The translations under genes were made by a program, and so were the position numbers. The notes under the pieces were generated by a model that was given only the letters and a program-made list of their open reading frames with translations, did no database searches and was not told the origin of the DNA. A stretch of DNA of 64,000 nucleotides from Microcebus murinus. Its lineage: Eukaryota; Chordata; Mammalia; Primates; Cheirogaleidae. Every line of letters starts with the position of its first letter. The first letter of the stretch is position 1. The stretch covers positions 70,697,900 through 70,761,899 of the forward strand of contig NC_134116.1 of the NCBI RefSeq assembly GCF_040939455.1, in the 5' to 3' direction. This document shows, in pieces, positions 11,584-22,879 of the stretch.

Positions 11584-13355
11584 TTATGCAAAGCTGACTG
11601 GTGGCATTTTACTTATAGTAGAACATCTTGCAAAATTGGAGTCAGTCTCCTCAAACGCTGCTGCTGCTTTAGCAACTAAGTTTATGGAATATTCCAAATC
11701 CTTTGTTGTCACTTCAACAATGTTCACAGCATCTTCGTCAGGAGTAGATTCCTTCTCAAGAAACCACTTTCTTTGCTCATCCATAAGAAGCAACTTTATC
11801 ATGAGATTACAACAATTCGGTCACATCTTCAGGCTCCACTTCTAGTTCTCTTGCTTTTCCCACCACATCCGCAGTTACTTCCTCTGCTAAAGTCTTGAGT
11901 CCCTCAAAATGATACATGAGAAGTGGAATCAACTTCTTCCAAACTCCTGTTAATGTTGACATTATGACCTCCTCCCATGAATCTCAAGTGTTCTCAATGA
12001 CATCTAAAATGGTGAATTTTTTCCAGAAGGTTTTCAATATGCTTTGTCCAAATCCATCAGACGAACCACTATCTATGGCAGCCATAGCTTTTTGAAATGT
12101 ATTTCTTTAATAATAAGAATCGAAATGACTTCTTGATCCATGGGCTATAGAATGGATGTCTTATTGGAAGGCATGAAGACTATGTTGATCTCCTTTTACA
12201 TCTCTATCAGAGCTCTTGAGTGAGGAGGTGCATTGTCAATGAGCAGTATTATTTTGAGAGGAAACTTTTTCAGAGTGGTCTCAGAACTTAAAATATTCAG
12301 TTAACAGTGGGCTTAAAATATTCAGTAAACTATACTGTGAACAGATGTGCCATCATCCAGGTTTTGTTGTTCCATTTATAGAGCACAGGTAGAGCAGATC
12401 TAGCATAATTCTTAAGGGCCCTAGGATTTTTGGAATGGTAAATGAGCACTGGCTTCAACTCAAAGTCACCAGCTGCATTAGCCCCTAACAAGAGAGTCAG
12501 CCTGTCTTTTGAAGCTTTGAAGCCAGGTATTGACTTTTCTCTATCTATGAAAGGCCTAGATGGCATCTTTTTCCAATAGAAGGCTAATCCATTTACATTG
12601 AAAATCTGTTGTTTAGTGTAGCCACCTTCATTAATTATCTTAGCTAGATCCTCTGATAACTTGCTTCAGCTTCTCCATCAACACTTGCTACTTTGCCTTG
12701 CACTTTTATGTTACAAAGATGGCTTTCTTCCTTAAACCCAATGAACCAACTTTTTCTAATTTCAAACTTTTCTTCTGCAGCTTCCTTACCTCTCTCAGCC
12801 TTCATAGAATTTAAGAGAACCAAGGCTTTGCTCTGGGTTAGGCTTTGGCTTAAGGGAATGTTGTGGCTGGTTTGATCTTCTATCCAGACCACTAAACCTT
12901 TCCCTATATCAGCAATAAGACTGTTTCAATTTTTTTTTTTTATCATTTGTATATTTCCTGAAATAAAACTTTTTAAAGCAATTATTTTATTTTGTTTTTA
13001 TTTCAAAGTATTATGGAGGTAGAAATGTTTTCATTTACAAAGATTGCTTTTGTAATGCTTGAGTCAGGCTTATAAGTGTGCTTGTCACCCAGATAGTGTT
13101 CATTGTACCCATTAGGTAGTATTTCACCTATCCTCTCTCCCCTCCCCCTTGATTGATAGGGGTAGCACTCTTGATTGCCTTCAAGAACTTTTCCTGTGCA
13201 TTCACAACTTGGCTGACCATTTGGTGTAAAAGGTCTAGTGTTCCGTCTGTTTTGGCTTTCCACATATTGTCATTACTAAGCTTAATTATGTCTCGCATTT
13301 GGTTTAAAGTGAGAGATGGGCAACTCTTCCTTTCACTTGAAAATTTAGAGGTCAT
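11584..13355 (-). pseudogene. Tigger1 transposase pseudogene
   Basis: A CENP-B-like transposase: N-terminal helix-turn-helix DNA-binding domains followed by a DDE nuclease. The N-terminus begins at a minus-strand ATG at 13353-13355 ('MTSKFSSERKS', then 'SLTLNQMRDIIKLS') and is cut by the L1 insert after residue ~66. The second DNA-binding domain lies in 12644-12892 and the DDE core in 12330-12600 ('[11 protein letters not shown]', 'NPRALKNYA'). A C-terminal piece lies in 11584-11802. The pieces are in different frames with stops. At 12588-12593 the usual N-V-D-E is N-V-N-G, so two acidic residues including the expected catalytic Asp are also lost. Confidence 0.9.
12963..13152 (-). mobile_element. 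Short L1 3' tail inserted in Tigger1 (antisense)
   Basis: Tigger1 text breaks after 'atcatttgtatatttcctg' and resumes at 'ggggtagcactcttgattgcc'. Between lie a T-rich stretch (reverse poly(A)) and 'ttcattgtacccattaggtag' / 'tttcacctatcctctctcccctccccc', the antisense of an L1 3' UTR. The same UTR type occurs at 59868-60115. No target-site repeat is evident, so borders are approximate. Confidence 0.7.
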
Positions 13356-13935
13356 TTTAGGGATATTAACGGGCCTTATTTCAATATTGTTGTGTCTCAG
13401 GAAATAAAGAGGCCTGAGAAAAGGGAGAGAGATGAGAATGGCCAATTTTTTGGAGCAGTCAGAACACACACAACATTTGTCAATTAAGGTTGCTGTCATA
13501 TATGGGAACAGTTCAGGGAGCCTCAAAACAATTATAATGGTAACATCAAGAACCACTGATCACAGATTGCCATAACAGATAAAAAAAAAAAACAAAACAT
13601 GTGAGCTATTGGGAGAATTAAAAAAATGTAACACAGAGACATGAAATAAGAGCATGCTGTTGGAAAAAAGTGGTGCCCATAGACTTGCTTGATGCAGGGT
13701 TGCCACAAATCTTGAATTTATAAAAAACACAATGTCTGCAAAGTGCAATAAGATGAGGTACACCAATATTAGTCAGTGTTTGGAGACGTTTTGATTGTCA
13801 CATCTAGTGGAAGGAGCGGCAGTGGTAGACTAGAGGGCAGGGATGCTGCTAAATATTCTATAATGCACAGGACAGTCCCTGCAACAAAGAGTTTACTTGG
13901 TCGAAAATGTCAGTGGTACCTTTGTTGAGAAACCA

Positions 13936-15506
13936 TACTTAAATGATATCAAGGTATAGCCACACTGCAACATATTATAATAAGCAGCAAAGATGTATAT
14001 ATGTGTATATATACACATACATATATATCTTCATATATATGTAAAACTATGCTCACTGACCCATGTTTTAGTATTCTCTTAGTAGAAATTGTGCAAATAT
14101 CCAAAGATTATTTGCTAATTAACTCAATAATAGTGTATGTTCCTTTATTAACTAAGAATCTTGAAAATTATGTGAAAACTGATGCATGATAGACTACCAT
14201 CACTGTTGGTATAAAAACTATCAGAAAAATAATCCCATTTAATTGAATACATAATTTTATATTTTTCATAATCCAAAACTTGGTGTGGAAGTATATTGGC
14301 GGCTTGTTTGATCAATAAAACAGCATAAGGGTTTTGGGGAATTCATATTAAATTGTTTATTCATGAGCAAACAATTAGAGATTTATTGTGACATGTTTTC
14401 TTGTATTATATTCTACACAGGTAGTGTCAGGGAGAAGACAAGTGGCTGTTTTTAAACTAAAGTGATCAAACAAGTCTAATATGTCCAAAGATTCACTTTG
14501 ATTACATAAACTTGTACTGTCATATAAAAATATTTCTGAGGTAGCAGTTTCTGATAGTCTTGTTCGGGTTTTTTTTTTTTTGTTTGCTGGAGGTGAGAAT
14601 AATGGCATATTTAAAGTATTAGAACTTTAGTTTATTTTCCAGGAATTCTGAGACTATTAGGTTTATGTAAGGGTTTATTATTCTCTATGAAACAATCAGA
14701 ACAGAGCTCCTTTGTGAGGCTTTATAATCTATTTCATTAATACATTCCAGGTGTAGTTAAATATTTTAAGCTTACACAACATAAGAGAAAGGGTTTTGTC
14801 TCATACCTGGACAACTATCTTTACTCTTTGGTTCTACCACATCAACCTTAAGTTAAAAGTAAACCCAGAACCATAACAACTGAGAGTCCCAGATTTCAAA
14901 CAGATGTTCCCCTTTCCAGGGGGCACACTTTAAAATTGATATGAGCTCACCAAGAATCTGACAAACAAAAATATTAACAAACCACATTTTCTACTTCCCA
15001 GATCTACATCATCCATTTGGGCATCTTGGTGGAATAACACCCAAACTGTCAAAATATTATCTTCAAAATGTTAACATATGATTCCCACATGCATGTAAAA
15101 TGAGCACTCATTAAGGACTTCTTTAGCTCACTGACGAGGGAAGCAGTAGGGTGGTGAAGCTCGTTCAAAACACATCTGGGGTATTGAGTATTTAAAGGCA
15201 ATGAAGAAAGAATGTTGGTTTAAGACTACTAGGTTAGATCCCAAACTGGTTTGTGCCTGATAATGCAATAAAAGTGTAACCTTTGGGGTTATTTCTTTTC
15301 TTCTGCACAGAATACATTTCATCACTATCAGACAAAAATCTACATCTCTACTATGTAACTTCACAGAGCCTGGGCCCTAATCAAAGGTGTAATATGTAGT
15401 ATAACAAAAACAATTCATTGTCCTGAAGAATTAAATAATTCCTGCATGAGTATATCAGACAATGATTCAGTATGACATTGAGTCAGGACAAGTAGTCATC
15501 TTTTTA
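13936..15506. other. Unassigned sequence with a short TA-rich microsatellite
   Basis: No gene found. 13992-14042 is a degenerate TATA/TGTA repeat that produces the small frame at 14001-14189. The rest shows no family text I recognise. Confidence 0.45.
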
Positions 15507-16033
15507 CAGTCGTCCCCCCTTATCTATGGGAGATACATTCCAATACCCACCCCCAGTGGATGTCTGTAGCTGTGGATAATGCAGGACCCTACATGTATTA
15601 TGTCTTTTCCTATACATACGTACCTATAATAAAGTTTAATTTATAAATTAGGCACAGTAAGAGATTAACAACAGTAACCAATAAAAAAATAGAACAATTA
15701 TAACAATATGCCAGCCTCATGACTCTTGTGCTTTGTGGCTATTATTAAATAAAATAATGGTTACTTGAATCTAACCCCTGTGATACCACCACAGTCAATC
15801 TGATAACCAAGAGGGCACCTAGTGACTCAGGGCTGGTAGAAACGCTTAATGAAAATATAATTCATGTCTTGCGCAGGATGGAGCAGGGTGGCAGATTTCA
15901 TCACTCTCCTTTGAATGTTAAAACTTATGAATAGTTTGTTATTTGAATTTTTCATTTAATATTTTTGGACTGTGATTGACCATGGATACCTGAAACTGCA
16001 GAAAGTGAAACCGAAGATAAGTGAGGATGATTG
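15507..16033 (+). mobile_element. Tigger-family MITE
   Basis: Terminal inverted repeats are visible: left 'cagtcgtccccccttatcta', right 'gaagataagtgaggatgattg' read in reverse. TA precedes the left end; the right TA has decayed. Internal text ('ctatacatacgtacctataa', 'aggcacagtaagagattaac') fits non-autonomous Tigger relatives. It has no transposase frame. The subfamily is uncertain. Confidence 0.75.
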
Positions 16034-16144
16034 TGCCTTATTTTTAAGTTTTTTGTTAATTTTTTTAATACAAGATGCTCTTGTAGTTGGCCCCAGGGAA
16101 CTTGTGGGGACATGTAGATGTTCAAGATTTGGAGGGAGAGGTCT

Positions 16145-16690
16145 CTTTCATGCATTCAACAGAAATATTTGACCTTTATTATGGACCAGGCACTGCACTA
16201 GGCCCTGGAGAGATAGCCATGAACAAACATATAAAAATCTCTGATGGCCCGTACATTGTAGCAGGGGTGGTGGATGATAGGCTAGGTGTTTTTCTGTATT
16301 AGGTGGAGATAAGGACTATGGAAGATGTGCTATTGTGTGTGAAATGATGGGAAGTGCTAGGAGAAGAATCGAGCATGGCATGGAGTTAGCATTTTTTGGG
16401 AAAGGGGACCCAGAAAGCGCTCATGGAAGTAACAAGTAAAGATCTGAAGGAGATGAGAAGAGAGGGCACCAAAGTGGGGCATGGGGAGGAGAAGGAGTTG
16501 AGTTGGTGTTGTCCTACAGATCCCTCCTAAGTTCTGGAAACTTGAGAGAGAAGGATGTGGAGAGAGAAAGTCCCTACAGCCAGGGGTGGGCTTGATGCCA
16601 CGCCAGACAGAACTTTGGACTTGTTCCTGTCATTGTCTATGGCTCTAAAGATGTCTGATAAGGTTTGAGTTTGATTGTAGCTTGTAGGAG
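16145..16690 (-). repeat. L2 LINE 3' end (antisense)
   Basis: It starts with the reversed L2 tail: 'gcattcaacagaaatatttg', 'accaggcactgcactaggcc', 'gagatagccatgaacaaac'. It continues with diverged antisense L2 text to about 16690 ('ttggacttgttcctgtc'). Confidence 0.7.
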
Positions 16691-16834
16691 ATTTGGGGTT
16701 CACACTAATGGCACGTGATCTTGACTCATAGATTATATTAATTTTAAGTGATAAATATATTTAAATGACAAAATAATTATCAGATTCTCTTAGGGGTTTT
16801 CTTTTACTTTATTTTTTTAGTGCAGTTTTGTTTT

Positions 16835-17043
16835 TTCTTTTATTTTTAATTGACAAATAATAACTGTGTATATTTACGGGAAGGATGTGGTGTTGCGCTA
16901 CGTGTATACACTGACTGTGGAATTTTCACAAAGATCTCTCTTTGCCCTGTTCCTACTCTCCCCCTCCAGCCTCTGGTAACCACTATTCTACCCTCTACTT
17001 CTGTGAGCTCGACTTTTTTAGATTCCACATATAAGTGAGATTC
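16835..17043 (-). repeat. L1M 3' UTR fragment (antisense), internally deleted
   Basis: The left part 'taattgacaaataataactg' and the right part 'cagcctctggtaaccactat', 'ctgtgagctcgactttttta', 'gattccacatataagtgaga' are the two ends of the reversed 3' UTR of older L1s. The middle is shortened. Confidence 0.75.
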
Positions 17044-17769
17044 TTTGAGGGATTTTAAAGTGATGCAATGACATAGATGCTATCCCACCTCCTGCCTTAA
17101 GCTATTTTGGAAAAAAAAAAAAAAGAGTGACTAAAAATATGTACTTGAAACTATACCATCTATCCCTCAGTCTTTCCCTCTCCTTTATAAGCCTGACTCC
17201 AAGCAAAGTGCACCTGTCATTAATTTTGGTCTAAAAAACTCATCTTCTTCCATAATTTAAGTTCATTTCTACACAAGTAAAGTACCACTTATAATTGTGT
17301 ATATGTCATGCAGAGAAGAGTGGAAATATTAATTGCTAGTGCTTCAGTCCAATTTGTATGTCTCTGAGAAATGTCAGTGATAGGCGGCGTGTACGTCTTT
17401 TGATGATGGTGAGTCAGCAGAACAGAGAGGGCTTAAATAGAAGCAACCCCAGTACATGATAGAATATCCTTGGGTGTAATTGGCAAAGTTGGTAGGGGAG
17501 TGCACCAATTAGCTTGATAACATGAGGAAGATATCTCAGAAGATTATATTATCTTGGAAATATTAATGGAACAAAGTAGTCTTAAAACAGGCCCTTTATA
17601 TCTTTCAGTATGATTTTTCGGAAGCACCAGGTCCTAGCTTCTGCAGTGTCATGGTAGTAATGGATCCAAGGGGAATTTCAATTTCAATTAAAATTCCTGC
17701 TTGACCTTCACCTCTTCTCTCTTCCCTCTTTTTTTCAAATCAAATGGACTCAAGTTATTTATGTACTTA
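17044..17769. other. No recognised feature
   Basis: No gene or named repeat. A 14-base A run lies at about 17112-17125. Confidence 0.4.
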
Positions 17770-17850
17770 AGACAAGATTGTAAACTCCTTGTAGGGACCT
17801 GGCTTATCACAGGTGCTCAAGCAAAGTTTGCTGAATTGAATAATGAAGAG
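17770..17850 (+). repeat. L2 LINE tail (sense)
   Basis: 'gattgtaaactccttgtagg', 'gacctgg' and 'ggtgctcaagcaaagtttgc' followed by 'tgaattgaat' follow the terminal L2 phrase ('gtgagctccttgagggcaggga ... ggtgctcaataaatgtttgttgaat'). Confidence 0.65.
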
Positions 17851-17864
17851 TGGTAGAATGTGCC

Positions 17865-18400
17865 ACCCCTAGATATGCAACTTTGGCATAAGGATTATTT
17901 CGAGCTAAAGGCAATTGAGAAGAAGCAGATATAAGAAAACCTCTATGCCCTCCCCAGATTTTCCTAAAAGCAGGATATAAATTTGTACAGGTGTCCCCTG
18001 TCTCCTGCCTACCAAGGACAGAAGTTAATCACCAGAGACAATCCTCGATGTTTATTAGCTTACCAGATGCTTGACAGCACCAGAGAAATCTGCATGACAA
18101 ACCTTACTAACCAGCCCTTAGCCATTAGTCCCCTCATGTATTTACATTCCCATAATTTGCTGTTCTAGAAACTCAGTCCTTTTCCTTTGTCTTAGGGCCT
18201 TTTTAAAATGTACTGTTCTTTTGTTAAGATGCCTTATAAACCCAAGTTCTAGACATCCCTTTGAGTTACTCATCACTGAATACTCCCATGTGTATTCAAG
18301 ATGCTTAAGTTAAACTTCTGTTTTTTTCTTGTTATCTCTTTTGTCAATCTAATTTGCAGGTCCCCAGATGGAGAGCCTGAGATAGGGAGAGGGAGACAAT
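17865..18400 (+). repeat. LTR-like repeat, class not settled
   Basis: The text 'atgccttataaacccaagtt', 'catcactgaatactcccatg', 'tcttttgtcaatctaatttgcagg' (in parts) reads like the U3-R-U5 of an ancient ERV LTR, with a TATAAA-like motif near 18235. Borders and family are uncertain. Confidence 0.45.
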
Positions 18401-18464
18401 GTTTTCTTTTCCTTCTAGATAGTTTAATAGCGCTGCCACTAAATCTAACACCACTTATGGACAC

Positions 18465-18695
18465 TGATAATGATAGTAACTGTGACTGAGAGTGATATCT
18501 TTGGTGCCAGACACTGTACAAGGTGCTCTGTGGGAGTGTTCTTAGTGTCCTTTCAGCAACTTTATGAGTAAACCTTAAAGGTCAACCTGTACCTACAAAG
18601 TTAAGTAGTTTGTCCAAAGTTATGTGGCTTTTATAAATCCTAGGCTTGGGGTTTGAATTCTCTCTCTACCACGCTAGTTACTCTGCCTCCAGATA
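18465..18695 (-). repeat. MIR SINE (antisense), diverged
   Basis: The order 'gccagacactgtacaaggtg', 'ttaagtagtttgtccaaag', 'atgtggcttttataaatcc', 'tttgaattctctctctacc' fits a reversed MIR with its flanking core. Confidence 0.55.
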
Positions 18696-21160
18696 ATCTT
18701 GGTAGTTTGCCATGACAACCAAAGCAAGGAATAGGAAAAACTATTTTAAAAGTTCTTGCATATTATAATCTAATGTTAAAGCACCAAACAAGGTCACACA
18801 TGGAAAGAACCTTTAAGATAGATTGAAAAATGAGGACTTTTTACTTTTATAGCTGTGTCCCACTTAGAGTCACTTTTCATCTAAAAAAAAAAAGCAGCAA
18901 TTTCTTGAAGTGCTCATTTTAATCAGCTTGCATCTGCATAAGGACCTCTAGCCCTCCTCTTGCTCATTCTACTACATAATTCTCCCGTTTCCAGGCTAGA
19001 CAGCACCAACAAGATTTATAACTGGACTTATTCCATAAACCAGTAAAAACATGAGGCTGTTCTCTACCATTTCAAATGCCTTCTCTTCTTCTGATTATTA
19101 TTTATACAGAAAGGCCTCACTTAGTATAGCAATACATGTTAAGTGAAATTAAAAATTAGAGTAAATTTCAGCCTGTGAGAAACGTTTGCTTATTTTGTTG
19201 ATTTTCTACGAATTATGGTTATGGATTTCAGCAGTTGAGGTAACGAGATAAAACAGTTTCTTCAGTTTTTTTTTTCCTTGTAATCCTGATATGCTATAGT
19301 GGCTACTGGAATGTTTTTTTATCACTCAATACAAATGTTATAGCTTGATGTGGTTGTTTTTGTCAAAGTAGAATGGCCTTTCCTGCCCTAAAACCACTTT
19401 ACGAAGGCTCAAAAGCCAAGCTGTTTTTTTTTTTTCTCTTAGAAATAATGTTAAAATGCACCCTTTCTTTTCAGTGGCTGGGTAAGTTCTCAGTAGGTAT
19501 AAAACCAAAACGGCTTATTTGGAGGCATGAACCTCCCTTCTAAGGGGTCCTGAGACTCCATTATGCACTTAGAAGCAGGGTTGTTGCTCGCCCACCCCTC
19601 CATATCACGAGATCACACCCGCTCAACAGAGATGAGTTCAGGAATCCTTCTGCATGGTGTCTAGCGAACGGTGTCCTCATACACGGGAATGAATGGTTGG
19701 GCACGATTTTTCTCATTTCAAACATACACGCTCTCTTCCTCCTTTTCAGGCTCCAGCGGACTTGATGAGATTGCTGGGTGTTCTTTTTTTTTTTTTTTTT
19801 TTTAAGCATGCATTTGTGGTATCATTTCATTGTTAACCTGAGCAGATTCAGATTTCACTGTTTGTTTGTTCCAGCTGTGGAATTTGGTAAACTGAACATA
19901 AGCTAGGTTTCAGAAATAATTGCCTTTGAAAATCATCCTGACTCTTCCCCTATCTGAGTCATGGAGCCAAGGTCTCTTCTAAGGCTGGTCCTTCTTCCGG
20001 GATCCTCCAGGTGTCTCTGAGCCTCTCCCTCCCTTTTTCCCCTTTCAGCACTCCTTTTATGCACACAGATTCACAGAGACATGTAAAGGCATTCTGCCTC
20101 TGTCTCTCTTTCTCTCCTCAAAACCCCAGGCTTCTGAGCATGTCACTGACAGGTAGCAACTGTTCTAGAAGCAGCTGCTAGGCCCCTCCCTTCATGGTGG
20201 TGAACCTACTTGAGAGTAAACATCTCTGGGGATTGGAAGAGGTTTTGCAAAGCCCTTGTTTTTCAGTGACTGATCCTGGTGTGCTCAGGGCTACACATTA
20301 TCTTCTTGTCTAATTGTGCATCTTCAATTCTTTCAGTAGGATAATCGATCAGAATGTTCATAAAACAACCATAGCTGTTCATTTTCAAAGTAATTAGTTT
20401 CTGTTGCAGGCATAACTAAAAAAATCGATCAGATAATTGCTGGTGGATAGCATGTATACCCAAAGGTGATTTAGGCTGGTTTATCTTTATTCTAAAGGAC
20501 TAGTCCTTTAAATATAAACCTCTTTAGAAGGTTTAAGACACCAACATGATTCTTCACTAAAGCTCCAGATAAATGAGGTCCTGCCTTGTGTTTACAAAGG
20601 TAATAAAAAAATAGACTACAGGTCGATTACCTGGTCAATTTAACTTAATCAGGATGAATGGTTTTTTAACTTGTCTGTATATTAGAACTTAGGAAGATAA
20701 ATTTAATTCTCCCTCTTCCAAATGTAGATTCTTAGTATCTTTATGATCTTAATTCAAGTTCTTCATCACTCAAAGGTCAATATATGGTATGTCTCTTTTT
20801 CTTTTTCAAATAAAAACCTACATTTCGAAAAGCCATTTAGATGAATTTTACAACTGTATAAGAAATTTGAACAATAATTTGGTTATTTTGTTTACCAATG
20901 GCATTAGCAGCAATTAATTGTGAATATGCTGGGAGATGAGCCATTTCCAATTCAACTGGGTAATCATAGAATTTGGGAAAGATGTTTGCCAAGCTGTGAT
21001 AGGGGATAATAGCCATCACCAAGCATCATTAGGCATTTACAGTTTTATTTAAATAAGACAATAGCTTATGTTTTCTGGACATAAATATTTACACAGAACA
21101 AGAGTATTTTCATTTGACCTTTAAATTACTTTAGTTACAACTACCATTTATTGTTGGTTT
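18696..21160. other. About 2.5 kb largely unassigned
   Basis: No exon or known repeat recognised. 19587-19759 is a small pocket with nine CpG dinucleotides in a CpG-poor setting. A 20-base T run lies at 19784-19803. 20330-20520 is high-complexity and may be conserved non-coding DNA. The minus frame at 19561-19809 has no family motif. Confidence 0.4.
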
Positions 21161-21164
21161 TACA

Positions 21165-21235
21165 TGTATAGGATTATCAGTTCTAGGTACTCTTATTCCC
21201 ATTTTATAGATGAGAAAACCAAGGTGCATATCTTT
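21165..21235 (-). repeat. MIR core fragment (antisense)
   Basis: 'ggtactcttattcccatttta' and 'tagatgagaaaaccaaggtg' correspond to the reversed MIR stretch 'tattatccccattttacagatgaggaaactgaggc'. Confidence 0.6.
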
Positions 21236-21734
21236 CATTTTCTTCTATGTCTTGTTTAAGAAGAATCAAATATACAATTCGGGACTTAATGGTATCACCT
21301 ACCAAACACTATCTCCTATTGGGGAGAAAGATTTTCTTTAATTTTTTGAAATTGGTGAAGTCAACTGTATTGGAAACTCTAGAGTTGAATAGAGTTCAGT
21401 GAGTTAATGGCTTCTGTGACATATTTATTAGCTTGAAAGAAAAGTGCTCTAAATACATAACTTTTCATAATTAGAGACTAATATAATCTTTTATGCTATG
21501 TTGGGAGTTTTAACACTTTTAGAAATGAAAAATCTTTCACTGCACAGTGTACTGTAAACATAAATATGGGTGGAAATATATTTGTTTACTGCATTGACTT
21601 GTACACCTTTTTGATGAGAGAGCATTTTAGAAAAAAAATTGACAAAAATTAAAAAAATTGTTCCATTCATTTTACTCCATTTTGAATTTTTCAAACTGTA
21701 TTTGAAAACTGTATGAAAAATTATATGAATTTTA

Positions 21735-22060
21735 AAAATATACAAAACCAAAAAGAGTCTGCTTTCTACTACATCTTCCCCTACCCAGTTCCCCTTCCTA
21801 GAGTCAACCACTATAATCAATGTACTATGTATCCTTCCACTAAATTTTATGCACATACAAGTATCTATCTACATATTTTTTTAAAACACAAAACATTAGC
21901 ATGTTGTATTAATACAAACTGCTCCTTACTTTGATTTATTCTTGACAATATCTCTGGTAGATTGATTGTTCCATATCAGTTCATAAGTTGTTTTTCATAT
22001 TTTAAAAACAACTGCAAATATTCTGTTGTATGAATGAACCATAAGTTATCTAACATGTGT
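21735..22060 (-). repeat. L1M 3' UTR fragment (antisense)
   Basis: The order 'gagtcaaccactataatcaa', 'tttatgcacatacaagtatc', 'aaacattagcatgttgtatt', 'tgttccatatcagttcataa', 'tctgttgtatgaatgaacca' fits the reversed 3' UTR of older L1 families. The frame at 21491-21856 is produced by it. Confidence 0.7.
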
Positions 22061-22551
22061 CAGAATTAACCATCTTCCCAGATAAATAAACAAAAAGACT
22101 TTCATTTTTTTCTCCCTTTCTCCTTTTTTTTTTCACATGTTAGAGTTTGACCTTACCCTAACACTCACACCACTTCTCTGTCTCACTATGCCTATGAAAC
22201 CACAGTGTGTATGAGATGGACTTACTTTTCCACTTTGCACAACGTTAAATCTGCTTGCCAAATTACTTTGACAAAAAATAGAGAATTTGGAATCTTTGCC
22301 ATAATCTGCTGAAAACCAAGTCGAAGTTCACTGATCCTGGGATCTTGAAACATCATGTCATTGAAGTCATTTTTATTCTGTCAGTCCTGTCCAGGAGGAA
22401 TTCAGTATTTTCCCACAACAATCTCTGTCTGGATGAATGGTCTAATTTATACACTTTTAATAAAATTGCTTATTAAATCTGCTGATGAGCTTTGTCTGCA
22501 TATCAGTATGTAAATATCTTGCATTATGAAAATGCACTGAAATTTATTCTT
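22061..22551. other. Unassigned, high-complexity stretch
   Basis: No gene. 22230-22510 has even composition and no repeat text. It would be a reasonable place to look for conserved non-coding DNA. Confidence 0.35.
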
Positions 22552-22700
22552 TAATTCAACAAAATACAGTGAGTTCCTGCACCATTACCTGTGATAGGCG
22601 AGTTGTGGAGACACAAGGATAAATAGGGCATGGTTTTTGCCCTCGAAGGCTTATAGTAAGTTTTCAGAAGCAGATATAAAAAGAAGTAATTGCTACTTTT
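22552..22700 (-). repeat. L2 LINE tail (antisense)
   Basis: 'attcaacaaaatacagtgag', 'gagacacaaggataaatagg' and 'ttgccctcgaaggcttatag' follow the reversed L2 tail. Confidence 0.6.
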
Positions 22701-22879
22701 TCTAAGGTGAAGTCTTGATTTTGTCTTACGGAGTTTTACATTTGTTGAAAATGTGTTAAACTTACTGTGTTAAACAAAGGTAATTGGAGTCTAGTTGGGT
22801 TATCTGATCTTCAACCACCTGAGAATAATCCTCTAGGTCAGACCAAGCATGAGGGGAATTACTTTGAGGCAATGGTAGC

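Larger units (their letters stand above)
11169..13766 (-). mobile_element. Tigger1 (pogo/Tc1-mariner) DNA transposon, near full length
   Basis: Both terminal inverted repeats can be read: 'taggcacacctc' at the left and 'gatgaggtacaccaa' at the right, with TA after the right end (13767-13768) and a decayed TA before the left. Non-coding ends carry repeated 'caataaa' motifs. The body follows Tigger1 throughout on the minus strand and is interrupted by a short L1 tail at about 12963-13152. Without that insert it is close to the family length of about 2.4 kb. Confidence 0.93.
11138..13935 (+). mobile_element. MER5-type hAT MITE, split by Tigger1
   Basis: The left part (11138-11168) reads 'ttagttctcaattttgcctc' and 'tagggaaca'. 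The right part (13769-13935) reads 'gtgtttggagacgttttgat', 'gccagtggtagactagaggg'-like text, 'gggatgctgctaaatattct' and 'tgttgagaaacca'. Joined, they follow the MER5 consensus order ('ggttctcaac...ttttgccccc...tggagac...gatgctgctaaa...gttgagaaaccctg'). The 2.6 kb between is Tigger1. MER5 is a non-autonomous hAT-Charlie element. Confidence 0.75.

Noticed and set aside
13992..14042. TATA-rich tract as a promoter
   Set aside because: It is a degenerate dinucleotide repeat with no other promoter element near it.
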